Source: Parietichytrium sp. I65-24A
Lineage: Eukaryota > Sar > Bigyra > Thraustochytrida > Thraustochytriidae
NCBI GenBank assembly: GCA_012862575.1
Contig: BLSF01000037.1
Coordinates: forward strand, 124,001 to 188,000
DNA: 64,000 nucleotides
Direction of reading: 5' to 3'
Part shown: positions 35,007 through 45,567 of the stretch, one piece after another
Position numbering within the stretch: position 1 is the first letter of the stretch
How the letters are laid out: the number at the start of each line of letters is the position of its first letter
The notes under the pieces: generated by a model
Told to the model about the DNA's origin: nothing
The model's input: only the letters and a program-made list of their open reading frames with translations
Database searches by the model: none
Made by a program: the position numbers and the translations under genes

Positions 35007-38000
35007 CTAAGTGAGGTAAAAGCCTTTCGAGTGCTCAATTGCTAAGAACAACTTCTCCTCCAGCTGCTCTTGAGACTCATAAACAGGGATAACCACTTGA
35101 TTGAAGCACGTATGAGAGGTTGGCAGACTCTCTGGGTCCTCGTCACTCTTGACTACCTGGATGGCAATGTCTTCCAAGGGCATTTTGGAAGAGCACGTGA
35201 TAAACGCGAGAATTTGCCCTCGCTTTGCAGGGGTTGCCAGTTCAAAGACATTCCAAAAGTATTGAACGGGCTTCGACTTTTCTGTGTAGCCGTTTGCATA
35301 TTTTGCGTGGCGCTTAAGGTCCTTTACCGATATTTCATCAGACCCGTTTACGAGGAGCTCGATATCCTGCACTGAAAAGTTGCTAAACTCGTGAGGGGGA
35401 AAGAGCTCTGACAGCCCCTTCCGAAGAGCGTTCAGCGGACCAGACACAGAGAGCTCTAGCCTCCAGCTCACCATCGCCTTCACATACTCCTCCTTGTTGC
35501 TTTCATTTACCTCCACCTCCCTCCCGCCGGGAATCAGATCGCAGACGATGTGCCCGTCCTCCCCTTCAACGCAGAAGCGCTCGTATATCAGGTCCGTGAT
35601 GTCGTTCCCGAGCATCCAAACAAGACTCGAGTGGAACTGCGGGTCTATCTGACGAAGATCATCCAAGACTGGGTGTTCTCCGAGAAGCTGCTTCCAAATG
35701 TAAGCACAGAAAGGACTATAAACCGATCTCTTGTCGTAGATTGCTTTGCCAATCAATCGCCCAAAAAATTCAAAACGCTGAAGTGCAGCATCTTCCGAAA
35801 TGGGCCACTTTTTGGCGTCAACAATCGTGAAGAGCTGACTTGCTTCGCACTGAAACAGCAGTCCGGCTTCTGCGCCAAAGAACGATTTGGAGACCTCCAG
35901 ATACCATTCTGTTGTAAGTCCACCCGAATCAATACCATCTTCTCCGTGGAACGATATATTGAACCTTCTGCTGAGATCAAATTTGGTGAGCGTCTCGAAT
36001 CGCCGGAAACTCTCCCCGAGAATATGCGTCCTCGAAAGGGGGATTTTCACTGTCTCCACGTTCTTGGCAGCTGGATGCCGCTCATAGAGTCTGTGAAGAA
36101 GCTTGAAGCGCTTCTTTCTAAATGCGAGATCTGGGTCATCCAAGCCAATCCCTGCTGGATGCTCCCACTGAATTCGCTTCTCAGCCAAGTGGTGATAGTA
36201 GACAAACTCTGTAACTGGGTCCCACAATTCACTCCACCCGAGTGGCAGTAGGAGCTTCTCCCTCGCCAATTGCGACGTAGAGACAAAGAACGGTTGTGAT
36301 TTGTTGCTCTCCCTTCCTCCCGCGCATCGGTCAATTGCACTGAGAACAAATTCGTAGTTCGTGCCGGGTCGAAGGTGGCTTACTGTGACATGCCTCTTCG
36401 GACCCCTGTAAAACTCTCGAAACGAGTGTTTGACCTCTGTAGAGTCCACGCGTCCACGCAAGATAAATTCTCGAACTGGAATACTATCCTGTCCTGGTGT
36501 ACTCCAGCTCTTTTCTCCGGTCAGAGAGTTACTCCAGAGCATCTCGTGGCTTAGTGGATCCAAGGTATGACTCCATCCTTCCGATCTTAGATTTTCGTCT
36601 TCCGCAAGCGCGATTTGATCATTCAACTCTTTCTCGTCTCGCCAACTCCGACATATAACTGGAAGAGGAGGTTTCTTGCGACCCTTACGTGCAGCAGGCT
36701 CGGCACTTGCTGTAAGCAGCATTTTGGAAATGTCCAAACCAAACCACGTTGTCGTGTCTCCGTAAGGGAACATGGTCTTGTGCGTTTGTGCGCTGTGACC
36801 GCCGCCATACGATTTCGGCTGCTCAAAGTGAAATGTAATGGAGCGTGAAAGAACCATACCGTGATATTGGAGTGCAACAGGAGGAACGGGCGGGTCAATG
36901 GCTGGATCGAGTGTCCAGATCGGGACCAATGGGCTCTCCATTTGATTAACGAGAAACTCCCCATGAAACCATGATCCGCTGCGTGCCTCCACTCTAAAGA
37001 GGAAAGGCCAAGATGATGGTAGCAATCCATCCTCTATTCCGATGTAGCTTTGTGGGTCACTACAAGAACCTGAAAGCGATGATTCAATCAAAGCCTTCGC
37101 CAACTCGCCCCCAACTCTCGATTCCGAAGTTGGAGATTGCCCAATACAAACGCTTTGCTCCTGCCCCTCGTAGAGCTTGACCCAAATAATACCCTCTTCT
37201 TTTGCTGCTGCGGAAGATGCGTTTCTTGACTCACCATCCGCAAAGTTGATAGCCAGCTTGGAGACGAGCTCCTTTACTTCCAACTCTTGCCGAGCTTGTC
37301 CAAGACTCTTGTTCTTCAAGAGCATGGCTCCGTACAGAACAAAATTTGTTGTCTTCCCATATATCTTTTCTGGTGGCGCGCTCCAAGAGATTTGAAGAGA
37401 ATGCGATGACCGGAACTCTGCAAATGGCTCCATCTGTGTGCAGATCCTGGGCAGTGTTGATATGGGCTCGGACGTGTCGCTCCACGCTCCCCAGCCCTGA
37501 TGGCCAAGTTTCGTCCTGGCTCGAAACAAGAGGGGTGGGCAGCCTCCTGGCAGACCCCAAAATCGAATTTCTGCCCGATGGTCAATTTGTTTGATGACGG
37601 TACTTGGGAGCGTGCAGAACTGATTGTCGCAGAAGAGCTCCACCTGCCTCAGTTCCGGCTCCCGCTCAGCTCCTTCATTTTGCTGAGTGGCATTTGTTTC
37701 TTCAAAGCTCGACACCTGCAGGTACTTTTGTCTTGCGAGGGACGGCTGTGTCCATTGCATCTCCTGGTGCGACACACGTTTCAGATCGGCCCAACTACCT
37801 AGCTCCCAGCGCACAACTACCATATCTGTCGTAGCGTGTGACAAGGCCGGCCGCAAGGGAACTACCTGCTCTCTAACAGGACATTTTTCAACTTTTCTTT
37901 CTCTCACCTCAAAAACTCTCCGAGAAAGTGCACCACTTGTTCCGACAGGTACCTCAATGAAATGACACCGGCGCTGAGGATCTATTTCATTCCCTGCATC

Positions 38001-38426
38001 CACGACCTTGGCCTGGTCTTCCTTCTTCGACTCAGACCCGCTTCTTCTCGCACTGCTCTCGTCGTCGGACAGCGAGGACAGACTATCATCATCGTCATCG
38101 TCATCGTCATCGTCGTCGTCATCGTCATTGTCGTCGTCGTTTTCATCGTTGGCGCCATCATATCGAATTGCGCGGCCCTTTCTTTTGGCGGCATTTTTAC
38201 CTCGTTTACCTTCCCCACCTTCTTTGACCTTTGATCGCTTTGGCCTAGCGTTGGCCGGCTTGCCTGACACGCGAGGGCCTTTGTCTGCCGAGTCGCTCTT
38301 TTCCTTGCTCGCCGGGCCATCTGCTGGCTTGCGCTCGACTTGGTTGTTTTCGTGCGAATATCGGGCAGCTAAGCTGTTCCTCTTGCTCGCAACTCGCTCT
38401 GATATCACGGACTGCGCTGCGCCCAT
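35007..38426 (-). CDS. HECT-type E3 ubiquitin ligase with FN3-like and WW domains
   Basis: This transfers ubiquitin through a thioester on a catalytic cysteine. The 1139-residue frame ends with a HECT domain from about 795: FNISFHGEDGIDSGGLTTEW, FFGRLIGKAIYDKR and LPTSHTCFNQVVIPVYES, where Cys1107 is the catalytic residue, 32 residues from the end as usual. Upstream are two WW domains at about 617-645 (GWSHTLDP...GEKSWSTPG) and 724-755 (GWSELWDP...KRIQWEHP), each with the expected tryptophans, which should bind proline motifs. Around 185-720 are beta-rich blocks with fibronectin-III features (LQISWSAPP, LRPGTNYEFVLSAID). The N-terminus MGAAQS fits N-myristoylation, and residues about 95-127 hold a poly-aspartate run. 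It differs from NEDD4-type ligases in lacking a visible C2 domain and having FN3-like repeats, so substrates cannot be guessed. Confidence 0.92.
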   Translation of the reverse strand: MGAAQSVISERVASKRNSLAARYSHENNQVERKPADGPASKEKSDSADKGPRVSGKPANARPKRSKVKEGGEGKRGKNAAKRKGRAIRYDGANDENDDDNDDDDDDDDDDDDDDSLSSLSDDESSARRSGSESKKEDQAKVVDAGNEIDPQRRCHFIEVPVGTSGALSRRVFEVRERKVEKCPVREQVVPLRPALSHATTDMVVVRWELGSWADLKRVSHQEMQWTQPSLARQKYLQVSSFEETNATQQNEGAEREPELRQVELFCDNQFCTLPSTVIKQIDHRAEIRFWGLPGGCPPLLFRARTKLGHQGWGAWSDTSEPISTLPRICTQMEPFAEFRSSHSLQISWSAPPEKIYGKTTNFVLYGAMLLKNKSLGQARQELEVKELVSKLAINFADGESRNASSAAAKEEGIIWVKLYEGQEQSVCIGQSPTSESRVGGELAKALIESSLSGSCSDPQSYIGIEDGLLPSSWPFLFRVEARSGSWFHGEFLVNQMESPLVPIWTLDPAIDPPVPPVALQYHGMVLSRSITFHFEQPKSYGGGHSAQTHKTMFPYGDTTTWFGLDISKMLLTASAEPAARKGRKKPPLPVICRSWRDEKELNDQIALAEDENLRSEGWSHTLDPLSHEMLWSNSLTGEKSWSTPGQDSIPVREFILRGRVDSTEVKHSFREFYRGPKRHVTVSHLRPGTNYEFVLSAIDRCAGGRESNKSQPFFVSTSQLAREKLLLPLGWSELWDPVTEFVYYHHLAEKRIQWEHPAGIGLDDPDLAFRKKRFKLLHRLYERHPAAKNVETVKIPLSRTHILGESFRRFETLTKFDLSRRFNISFHGEDGIDSGGLTTEWYLEVSKSFFGAEAGLLFQCEASQLFTIVDAKKWPISEDAALQRFEFFGRLIGKAIYDKRSVYSPFCAYIWKQLLGEHPVLDDLRQIDPQFHSSLVWMLGNDITDLIYERFCVEGEDGHIVCDLIPGGREVEVNESNKEEYVKAMVSWRLELSVSGPLNALRKGLSELFPPHEFSNFSVQDIELLVNGSDEISVKDLKRHAKYANGYTEKSKPVQYFWNVFELATPAKRGQILAFITCSSKMPLEDIAIQVVKSDEDPESLPTSHTCFNQVVIPVYESQEQLEEKLFLAIEHSKGFYLT
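38080..38150 (-). repeat. poly-Asp (TCATCG/TCG on plus strand) repeat in the HECT gene
   Basis: About 20 consecutive Asp/Asn codons (GAT, GAC) form an in-frame trinucleotide repeat, likely length-variable. Confidence 0.8.
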
Positions 38427-38743
38427 CGCGCCAGCTGCATCTGTTCACGCCTTCTTCTCCTCTTTGAGCACACAGCAGCGAGTCTCTGCTTCCTCCATTC
38501 ATTCAGAACTTCGAATTCAGAACAAACGTTCACGCACTCAACCGCTGAGAAGCTCTTGCCGCCGTCCGACGAAGACTTGAGCCGCTTTTTCTTGCGTTCG
38601 AGTCCAGCCAGATTGCGAAAACCCTCGGCTCTTTGACTTGGCGCAGGCGGCGAATGCGCTCAAAGAGCAATGTGCACATGCATGCATACGTTACGTACAC
38701 CGCGAGCCTCTGAGAGGGCGCTAGGCGGAGGCTCTGTTTACTC

Positions 38744-39012
38744 TGCTTTCTATGCTTTCTATGCTTTCTCTGTTTGCGCGTTTTTTTGGTTTTTCTGTTA
38801 GAAGTAATCGCATCGCACACACCTGACAGACTAACTCACTCACTCTCTCGCTCACTCTAGCGTGCGCCCATCTCTCCAGCGATTGGTGGTGGTGGTGGTG
38901 GTGTTGGTATGTGTTGGTGGCAGCTACTCTGGCGAGGTTGACAGATAAGCTTACTGTCATGTCATGTCATGTCATGACACGTCATGTCCTTATCCTTGTC
39001 CTTGTCCTTGTA
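38744..39012. repeat. cluster of four short tandem repeats
   Basis: TATGCTTTC (9-base), GGT (3), GTCAT (5) and CTTGTC (6) arrays follow one another in the upstream region of the HECT gene. Confidence 0.8.
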
Positions 39013-39723
39013 TTGGCTTCGCCTTGAGCAGCACTGCGATGACTTGGAGTTTAAAGGGATTGGGATACGGTAAGGATGCGCACGACGCGCATGCTTCGAG
39101 CTCTTGATGATATATCTGTGTCGTCTGGAAGCCTTTTTAATTGATGGATCCAAGAAGAACGCCGGCGCAAAGGTTCGAGTCGGTATCGAGTTCTTTCGCA
39201 TTTTATCTTTGCACGTACACTATTGTTTGTCTCCTCTTCCGCATAACATGCAGGATAGGGCGCTTGCTCTGCTTCTCCAACTTGAGCTGCTGAACGTTTT
39301 CATTGACTGTGGATAAAAAACAAATCGACTGTCAATTGTTCAAATGAAGTGGTCACCGTTGCCAATCACCGTAACGGATTTCTTCAGAACAACGATCAGT
39401 TCCTTCGAGAACCGAACCTCCCGCTTCGGCCCGGTTCTCCCAACTCCTCCTCGCCCCATAGCGCAGCCACCCGAAACCATGGCACAGTGTTAGTACCTAG
39501 TACCTCCATAGGCCCCATCGTGTGGCGTGGGATCGCACGGAACTGGTAACACTTGGCTACTTCAATCGCTAGTAGGACGTGGAGAACCAAGTGGACTGTC
39601 TGGAAATCGGTGGCGAGTGTTATCAGTGTTATTATGTGTTCTTATTCGTTGGTGCTATATACGAATCCGACGAAGCAAGAGGCTGGCAAAGCACGAGCAG
39701 TGTACGCGGAGAACAGACGAAAG

Positions 39724-39774
39724 ATAACAGATAACAGATAACGTATAACGGATAACGGATAACGGATAACAGAT
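39724..39774. repeat. 7-base ATAACGG/ATAACAG tandem array
   Basis: Seven copies, about 110 bases upstream of the start codon of the nucleoplasmin-like gene, so in its 5' leader or core promoter. Confidence 0.85.
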
Positions 39775-39882
39775 AGCGCGAGTGGAGTGTCGGGCGAGCA
39801 GTATCGCGCACAGCAGTTTAGTTTCGAAGTTTATTTGGGCATCTCGGTGATTCATTCGCACAGTCAGACTAGAACGGGAAAG

Positions 39883-41189
39883 ATGGACTTGGGCATGCTC
39901 CAGTTCGCGAACGGCGGAGATGAGGACTCGCAAGAAAGCGAAGGCGGCCCGCAGTTGTTTGGTAAGTTGCAGTGCATTTCGCGATTCGTGATTCGTGATT
40001 CGCGTTGCTGCGTTTGGCTTGGTGGCTCAGTTGCGAAATCTGTGCGTGAGTGTGAGTTTGGTCTAACATAGAGGAGGGATTTTTGTGCTTGGCCGTAATT
40101 TTACTTGATGGTTGAATTGGACAATGATGCGATGCATTTCGGCTTGCGGATGAAATGAATTTTCGCTGTGCAGGTCTTGAGGTATCGCCAGAAGCTCCTT
40201 CGGTCGTGAGCTTGGGAGAGCACCAGGTGCTTCTCATCACTTCTGCATGCCTTGGGGAGACCGCGAAGAAGGGGGAGAGGGCGACCTTGAAGTTGGATAT
40301 TGGCACAGAGGAACTCACAGTGTGCACGCTTGTGCCTTTCGTGAACGAGAATGTCACCCTGGATATCCCGATTTCTCTGAAGAGCTTCCGCTTTTCGGTG
40401 GCTGGAGCCAAGGAGACTAGCGTGCATGTGATGGGGAGATACGTGTCCAACTATTATGAAGATGAGGACGAAGATGAGGAGAACCCACTCGTGTTCAACT
40501 CGACGGCGGCGAATCAGGCGTACTCCGGCATGTTTGGCGGCGAGGACGACGACGACGATGATGATGACGACGAGTACAACGACGACGAGATGATGGACGA
40601 CAGCGACGAGAGCAGCGACGACGACGATGATGATGATGATGATGACGACGAGGAAGAAGAGGAGGAGGACAACGAAGAAGATCTGCTCTCAAAGCATCTT
40701 GCTGAAAAGTTCCCCAAGAACGCTCACTTGGACATGTCTGATCTTATTCCTGAGAGTGCTGCTGGCAAAAAGAGCTCGAAGAAAAAGACTGCGAAGAGCC
40801 CAGCTAGCGCTCAAGTCGATGAAGAAGATAGTTCCGAGGATGAAGAGGTTGTGCAGCAGAAGGCGTCGAAGAGCGCTGAGAAACGCAAGCGTAGCGGAAG
40901 CCAAGAATCCCTTACTCCAAACAAAGCCAAAAACGCCAAGACAAACGGTTCAACCTCGTCACCCAAAACACCTGTCTCAGCAAGTAAGGCAAAGGTGCCG
41001 CGAGAAGAAGTAGAAAAGTTTGTGATGAAGAGTCTCAAGGAGAAACCTCTCGTCATCAGTGACCTAGGCAGCAAGCTTGCCGATGAGTTTGGCAAATTCA
41101 AATCTCTCGGCCTTGGTTCTCTGGGAAGCTTTCTTGAGTCGATGAAGAAGGTGTCTGTGAAGGACGGAAAGGCCATTCTAAAAAAGTAG
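39883..41189 (+). CDS. nucleoplasmin-like (NPL) acidic chaperone-type protein, two exons
   Basis: Exons are 39883-39961 and 40174-41189; the 212-base intron has GTAAGT...GTGCAG ends and splits the Gly of LFGLEV. The product is 364 residues. The N-terminal ~110 residues form an NPL beta-sandwich as in HD2-type deacetylases and the N-terminus of Fpr3/Fpr4/FKBP39 (LFGLEVSPEAP, HQVLLITSACLG, TLKLDIG, FVNENVTLDIPISLKSFRFSV, VHVMGRYV). Several Asp/Glu tracts and Lys/Ser-rich segments (KKSSKKKTAKS, EKRKRSGS) follow, typical of nuclear or nucleolar histone chaperones. In place of the FKBP domain, the last ~65 residues (from PREEVEKFVMKSL to the end) look like a small helical, perhaps winged-helix, domain. 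Start: the ATG at 39883 (AAAGATGG); the upstream frame opens only with GTG. A histone- or ribosomal-protein-binding role is inferred. Confidence 0.85.
40540..40680 (+). repeat. poly-Asp/Glu coding repeat
   Basis: GAC/GAT/GAG-rich triplet tracts encode the acidic arms of the nucleoplasmin-like protein. Mirror-image serine-rich frames on the minus strand are artefacts. Confidence 0.8.
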
Positions 41190-43334
41190 AGAAGCGAGAC
41201 TCGTGAGTGCAAACTATCCATATTTTCTAACCAAATCTTTTCTTTTCCCCATGTTTACAACTACACCAGGATCGATCCCGCGGACCCGCAGCGTAGCCCA
41301 CATCCTCTTCATGCTTTGACTTTTGAGGTTGCCCGGAGGGAGAGCAGCATCAATTATCAATGGACCATCTCCCCAGATGATCAAAACCCAACAACAAAAT
41401 TTTGCGTGACACTTGTTATGTCGCAAGTCAGAAGATGCAGCCCGGTGCGCCTACATATTGAGACGCAAGATGCGCCTTGCATACTGAGACGCAGGAAGGT
41501 CTCGCGCAATAGCAGCAATCCTCAACGTTGAGGCCCATCATGGAGCGATGGTTGCAGTTGCGCCGAGTCTTTGCCTAGAGAAATACATCAACTTTCTGTG
41601 CAACGGTGCGCCACGGAACAAGTCCGTGTGCTCTTTAACAACCGTGCTCGAGATTCTGTCGGACGCAAGCACACGATCAACCAAAAGGCTGAGCGAACGC
41701 GCGCCGTTTACATATCTCCACCATCGAGGCTGAGTGAACGCAATTTGGGTGAGAAACACCCCCTTTGCGTTTGCTTAAAACAATGGGACGGCTTCTTCGC
41801 ACAGAGGAGAGTGTGGCTGGTGCTCGAGTTGGCGAATGACAATAACAGGTTGCGTTTCTGGCGCAGTTTTGCTGGCGCAAAAACACAGCTTCGCGTTTTG
41901 CACTGTAGCTGCCCAACCTACAGGTTTGGTAGCAGCCTGCCGTTTTTCAAATGTGGACCAAATATCAGCTGAAATCAAAGAGTGAGATTCGCCAGAATCT
42001 TGTTACATCGTACCGAGCCTCTCAACAGCCAGGCTGGAATTTCAATCCAGTGGTTTTGCAAACCTTAAAGTTGCTCGTGGCCTCGAAAGTGTCGATTCAA
42101 CTCTGGAAACGCTCTGGAAATTTCTACAGTCGATCAAGCAGCCAACCGATCAGGAGCATGCTTCCAACCTTCCCTCGCACGACGCAGGAGCTGTGCGTGG
42201 TGCGCAGATGAGAGCACAAAGGAAATGGCCGTGACGGAAATACGGGTTCCAGGCTGAGGCAATCCTCAGCACAAAAGCACGGAAGAGCATTCTACTTTGC
42301 TCGTAATATGCGGAGAGAACCGGGGCTTACGCGTGCATATTTGCGCTCCAAATCGATTCCGGGGAACTGCATCGCACGATCACACGCACTCACTGTTGCA
42401 CTCGAAAACTGCGTCTTGGCTTCATATATATCCAATAACTAGACTTGCTCGTCTCACTACATGGCATAAACAGGCATTTCGCCTCATATCCATCGTCTCC
42501 GTTTGCAGAAGCTCTCGGTCGAATTCAAGGTTTCAAAATCTGCCATTTCTTTCATGCCAGCTCGGCTCCTTCCGTTCCCATGTTCTCGCGCTCCAGTGTC
42601 GCGCCGACTGGTCAAACTCTCTTTCTCTCTCTCTCTCTCCACAATCCAGCTCTTTAATGTCAGTCAACAGTCACGAACTGGCGCCACTCGTTTGACTTGT
42701 CCGTCCATCGCTCCATCGTTTTGGCTCTGACTCTGCTGAGTCTATGCTCTCAAAACTGCATTGCAATTATTGCAATCATCTCATTCATCGAATTCATCGC
42801 ATTCATCCATCCCGCGAAATGGAAACTGCAATGATAAGAGCGCCGGGAGAGGGAAGGAGGTGAAGGAATCAACGTAGCTTCCTCCGTGTGCATCGCAGAA
42901 GGAAATTGTCGGCAAACGACGGCGGTTTATGTCTCCAGACAACTCTTTGATATGAGTTCATGTTCTGGCCCGCTGGTCGCTCGACTGCTGGTGTTTTGTG
43001 TAGCAGCCTAGTGTAGCACCCGTCCTGCCCACCCACACTTCCGGCAGCCTGAGTTGTAGTGGAGGAGAATAGTCAAAATAGTAGAATTTCCGTCGGTAAA
43101 TTTCTTTCTGGTTTTAGAGAATTGATTATCTTTGGAACGTATGCCCCTTGCAGGGTTCTATGCTGAACAGCTAAGCAGTGGTAGTCTCAGTGGGAGCCGC
43201 TATTCCTATTCTCAACGAGAAGACCGTTTCGAGCCTTAAGAATGGTTAGGTTTTAGGTTAAGACTAGAGTCTTCTTTCTGTGAGATTTGCGCTCTCGATG
43301 GATCAAAATTGTTCAAAAACAACCTCAGATGGAT

Positions 43335-43350
43335 AGAGAGAGAGAGAGAG
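43335..43350. repeat. (AG)n microsatellite
   Basis: Eight AG dinucleotides in spacer DNA. Confidence 0.85.
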
Positions 43351-43609
43351 AACAGAGAGACACCTTCACCCATTTCCCACAAGAATCAGCCGCAGGCCTT
43401 ATACATTCTGCATATCTCTTACTATCTCTGCGTTTCACTTCCTCTTCTCTCTTTTTGAACTTTTGAAGCGTTAGAATCTCGTCCTTCGTCTCCTCTCCGC
43501 ACGCCTTTCCTTCCCCGAAAACATTGTTTTAAGTACTACTCACAGTCATTCACTCACTGTCAACAACACCGTCAGAAACATTCATCCACTTGGACTGACT
43601 GACACACGT

Positions 43610-43612
<3 letters not shown>

Positions 43613-43642
<30 letters not shown>
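43613..43642. repeat. (GA)n microsatellite
   Basis: About 15 uninterrupted GA dinucleotides, the longest dinucleotide run in the window. Confidence 0.9.
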
Positions 43643-43644
<2 letters not shown>

Positions 43645-44826
43645 AGAACAGCTGTAGGTTTCACGATAATTAAATGCATTCATTGATTGAACTGATTAAC
43701 AAAGCCAATCAACCAACCAACCAATCTCGACACAACAAGAATTTCCATTTGCTTGCGTTGCTTGTGCCATTATGCCATTGCACAGCGTGAGCGAAAGCGA
43801 GCAGAAACGAGCAAAGCGGCTGTAGTTGTCGTGTTTAGAGCATCTCGTGGGGAGGGATGGGGCAGGTGGACAAGGGTTACAAAGGTTTGTGAATGAAGGA
43901 AATAGCTGCGGTCACGTGCTGCTCGCGTTCCGTTCCAACAATGGAAACAAGGGTCACGGTCAGTAGTCGAGTAGCGGGCGTTAATTTTTAAATTACATGG
44001 TCGCTGGGAAGGAGGAGAGTTTCTCCCGAGATAAAGACGAGCCTGTTTGCCTATTCATTTGACAACTTTGTGACTACGAACTCTACGAACGGTGTGAACG
44101 GAAGGAAGACAGGGAGCAGACGAGTTTCGCATGGGCAACTCCAAGGTTGCTAGATTAGCCGCAGGGACTCATGGATTCATGGACCTGCTCTCGGGACCCG
44201 ATGCACACTCTGTCGCCAACCGCTTTCGTTGGGTGCTGGTAAATGTGAGACCAATGAACGCACAGTCAACTGACTGAAGCGGTGGATCCATCCGCGGAAT
44301 TGTCAGTACGACGGGACGGCGAACGCCAACCTCCAATCAGCGCTTTGGCGGGCTGAAATGGCTGAAAGAGTGGAATATTCAAAGGACCGTAACCGTACCG
44401 CAATACTCAGCTCAAAAAGTGTCTATCAGCCATCATCATCAGCCTGCTGGCCTTTTTGTTGATTGGCAGCGAGGTTTGCTGTTTAGGCGATGGGGAAGCG
44501 GCTAGGTAACAGCACTGCAAGTCGCGGGCCATGTGAGCGGAAGGAAAAAAGGCTTAGCGGCGGTATTGTGCTGCTTAGCAGTTGCAGCCAGAAAGAAATG
44601 TTTGCAAAAAAGGTTGGTCAGGCATACAGCAGACCATAAATTCCAATTGTGGTCTCGCAGCGTTGGTGGTCCTTTGTGAGTTCCCAAGTCCCTGTCTCTG
44701 AGCGCGAAGACCAGAGGCTTGAGCCTGCTCTCCGAGGCCAAAGCCTGACGACTTCGAGACCTACTTCAAGCGGAGAGGAACAGAACAGCCCGAGGTTGTT
44801 GCCACATATAGAGCACCTCAGAAGAC

Positions 44827-45567
44827 ATGTTCCAGCTCTTTTCTCGCTTTGCGGCGAGAGCCCCAGTGCTTTGCGGCGGAGTCTGCATTGGAGCTCGATA
44901 CGCTTGTGGAGACATGGCCGGGCAAAGGATCGAGCATCACTACTCTGGCAAGTCGAACGAAGAGTTTGTGCACTCTTGGAGACGCACACTTGCTTTCGCA
45001 GCTTTTGGCGTTGTGTACGGCGCTGGGCCGGGTTTCTTTATGTACAATTGGGTCTATCCACAATTATTTGGCGCAACAAGGCCACTGATGGCAGCTGCGT
45101 TCGACGTTACGGTGAACTGCCCGTTCCTGTACTTTCCGATGTTTTACGTCGCGAAGGATTTGATTTTTGCCCCCGTTGAGAAGGTAATGAACGACTCGAT
45201 CGGAATTGCACAGAACGCACTGCGAACTTGGCGCTCCAACCTCAAGGAGGACATCTCTGCCTCAATTTGCTTTTGGCTTCCGGCAAACTACTTGAACTTC
45301 AAGTTTGTGCCACTTCAATACCGTTTGCCCGTCATTTCCGGCGTTGGTCTCATTTGGGTTGGGATCCTCAGCTTTATGCGGGGCAGCGAGAAAACAATTG
45401 CGGAGAAGCCTTCTGACTATGTACACTCGGAGCCATATGTCCATCATTCACAAGAGCTCCTCCAACCGCTCGTTTTACAGCCATTGGCGAATGTTTATAT
45501 GGAGCCGGCAACCATTCATGCTTCTTTCGAAAGCGTTGCACCGGCGCCATGTGCGTCCGTTGTTTGA
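44827..45567 (+). CDS. Mpv17/PMP22-family membrane protein
   Basis: The 246-residue product belongs to the Mpv17/PMP22/SYM1 family of four-helix inner mitochondrial or peroxisomal membrane proteins thought to act as channels. Signatures are the N-terminal GDMAGQRIEH (the G D x x x Q motif), RTLAFAAFGVVYGAGPGFFMYNW, DVTVNCPFLYFPMFYV and the diagnostic WLPANYLNFKFVPLQYRLPVISGVGLIWVGILSFM. Four hydrophobic segments are visible at about 55-75, 90-112, 140-158 and 172-190. The C-terminal 50 residues are variable and hydrophilic. The ATG at 44827 opens the first hydrophobic segment and no intron is needed. Whether it goes to mitochondria or peroxisomes cannot be settled; the arginine-containing N-terminus MFQLFSRFAARAP favours mitochondria. 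Confidence 0.9.
   Translation: MFQLFSRFAARAPVLCGGVCIGARYACGDMAGQRIEHHYSGKSNEEFVHSWRRTLAFAAFGVVYGAGPGFFMYNWVYPQLFGATRPLMAAAFDVTVNCPFLYFPMFYVAKDLIFAPVEKVMNDSIGIAQNALRTWRSNLKEDISASICFWLPANYLNFKFVPLQYRLPVISGVGLIWVGILSFMRGSEKTIAEKPSDYVHSEPYVHHSQELLQPLVLQPLANVYMEPATIHASFESVAPAPCASVV

Larger units (their letters stand above)
38427..39882. other. divergent spacer between the HECT and nucleoplasmin-like genes, rich in tandem repeats
   Basis: It holds about three TATGCTTTC units (38744-38770), a GGT run (38884-38910), four GTCAT units (38955-38978), three CTTGTC units (38987-39012) and seven ATAACGG/ATAACAG units (39724-39774). No gene is supported. Confidence 0.7.
41190..44826. other. 3.6-kb spacer without a supported gene
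   Basis: Frames up to 133 codons (41571-41972, plus) show no family likeness. Visible repeats are a TCATTCATCG-type run near 42780-42815, (AG)n at 43335-43350 and (GA)n at 43613-43642, and short CCAA units near 43706. The last 400 bases form the upstream region of the Mpv17-like gene. Confidence 0.55.
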
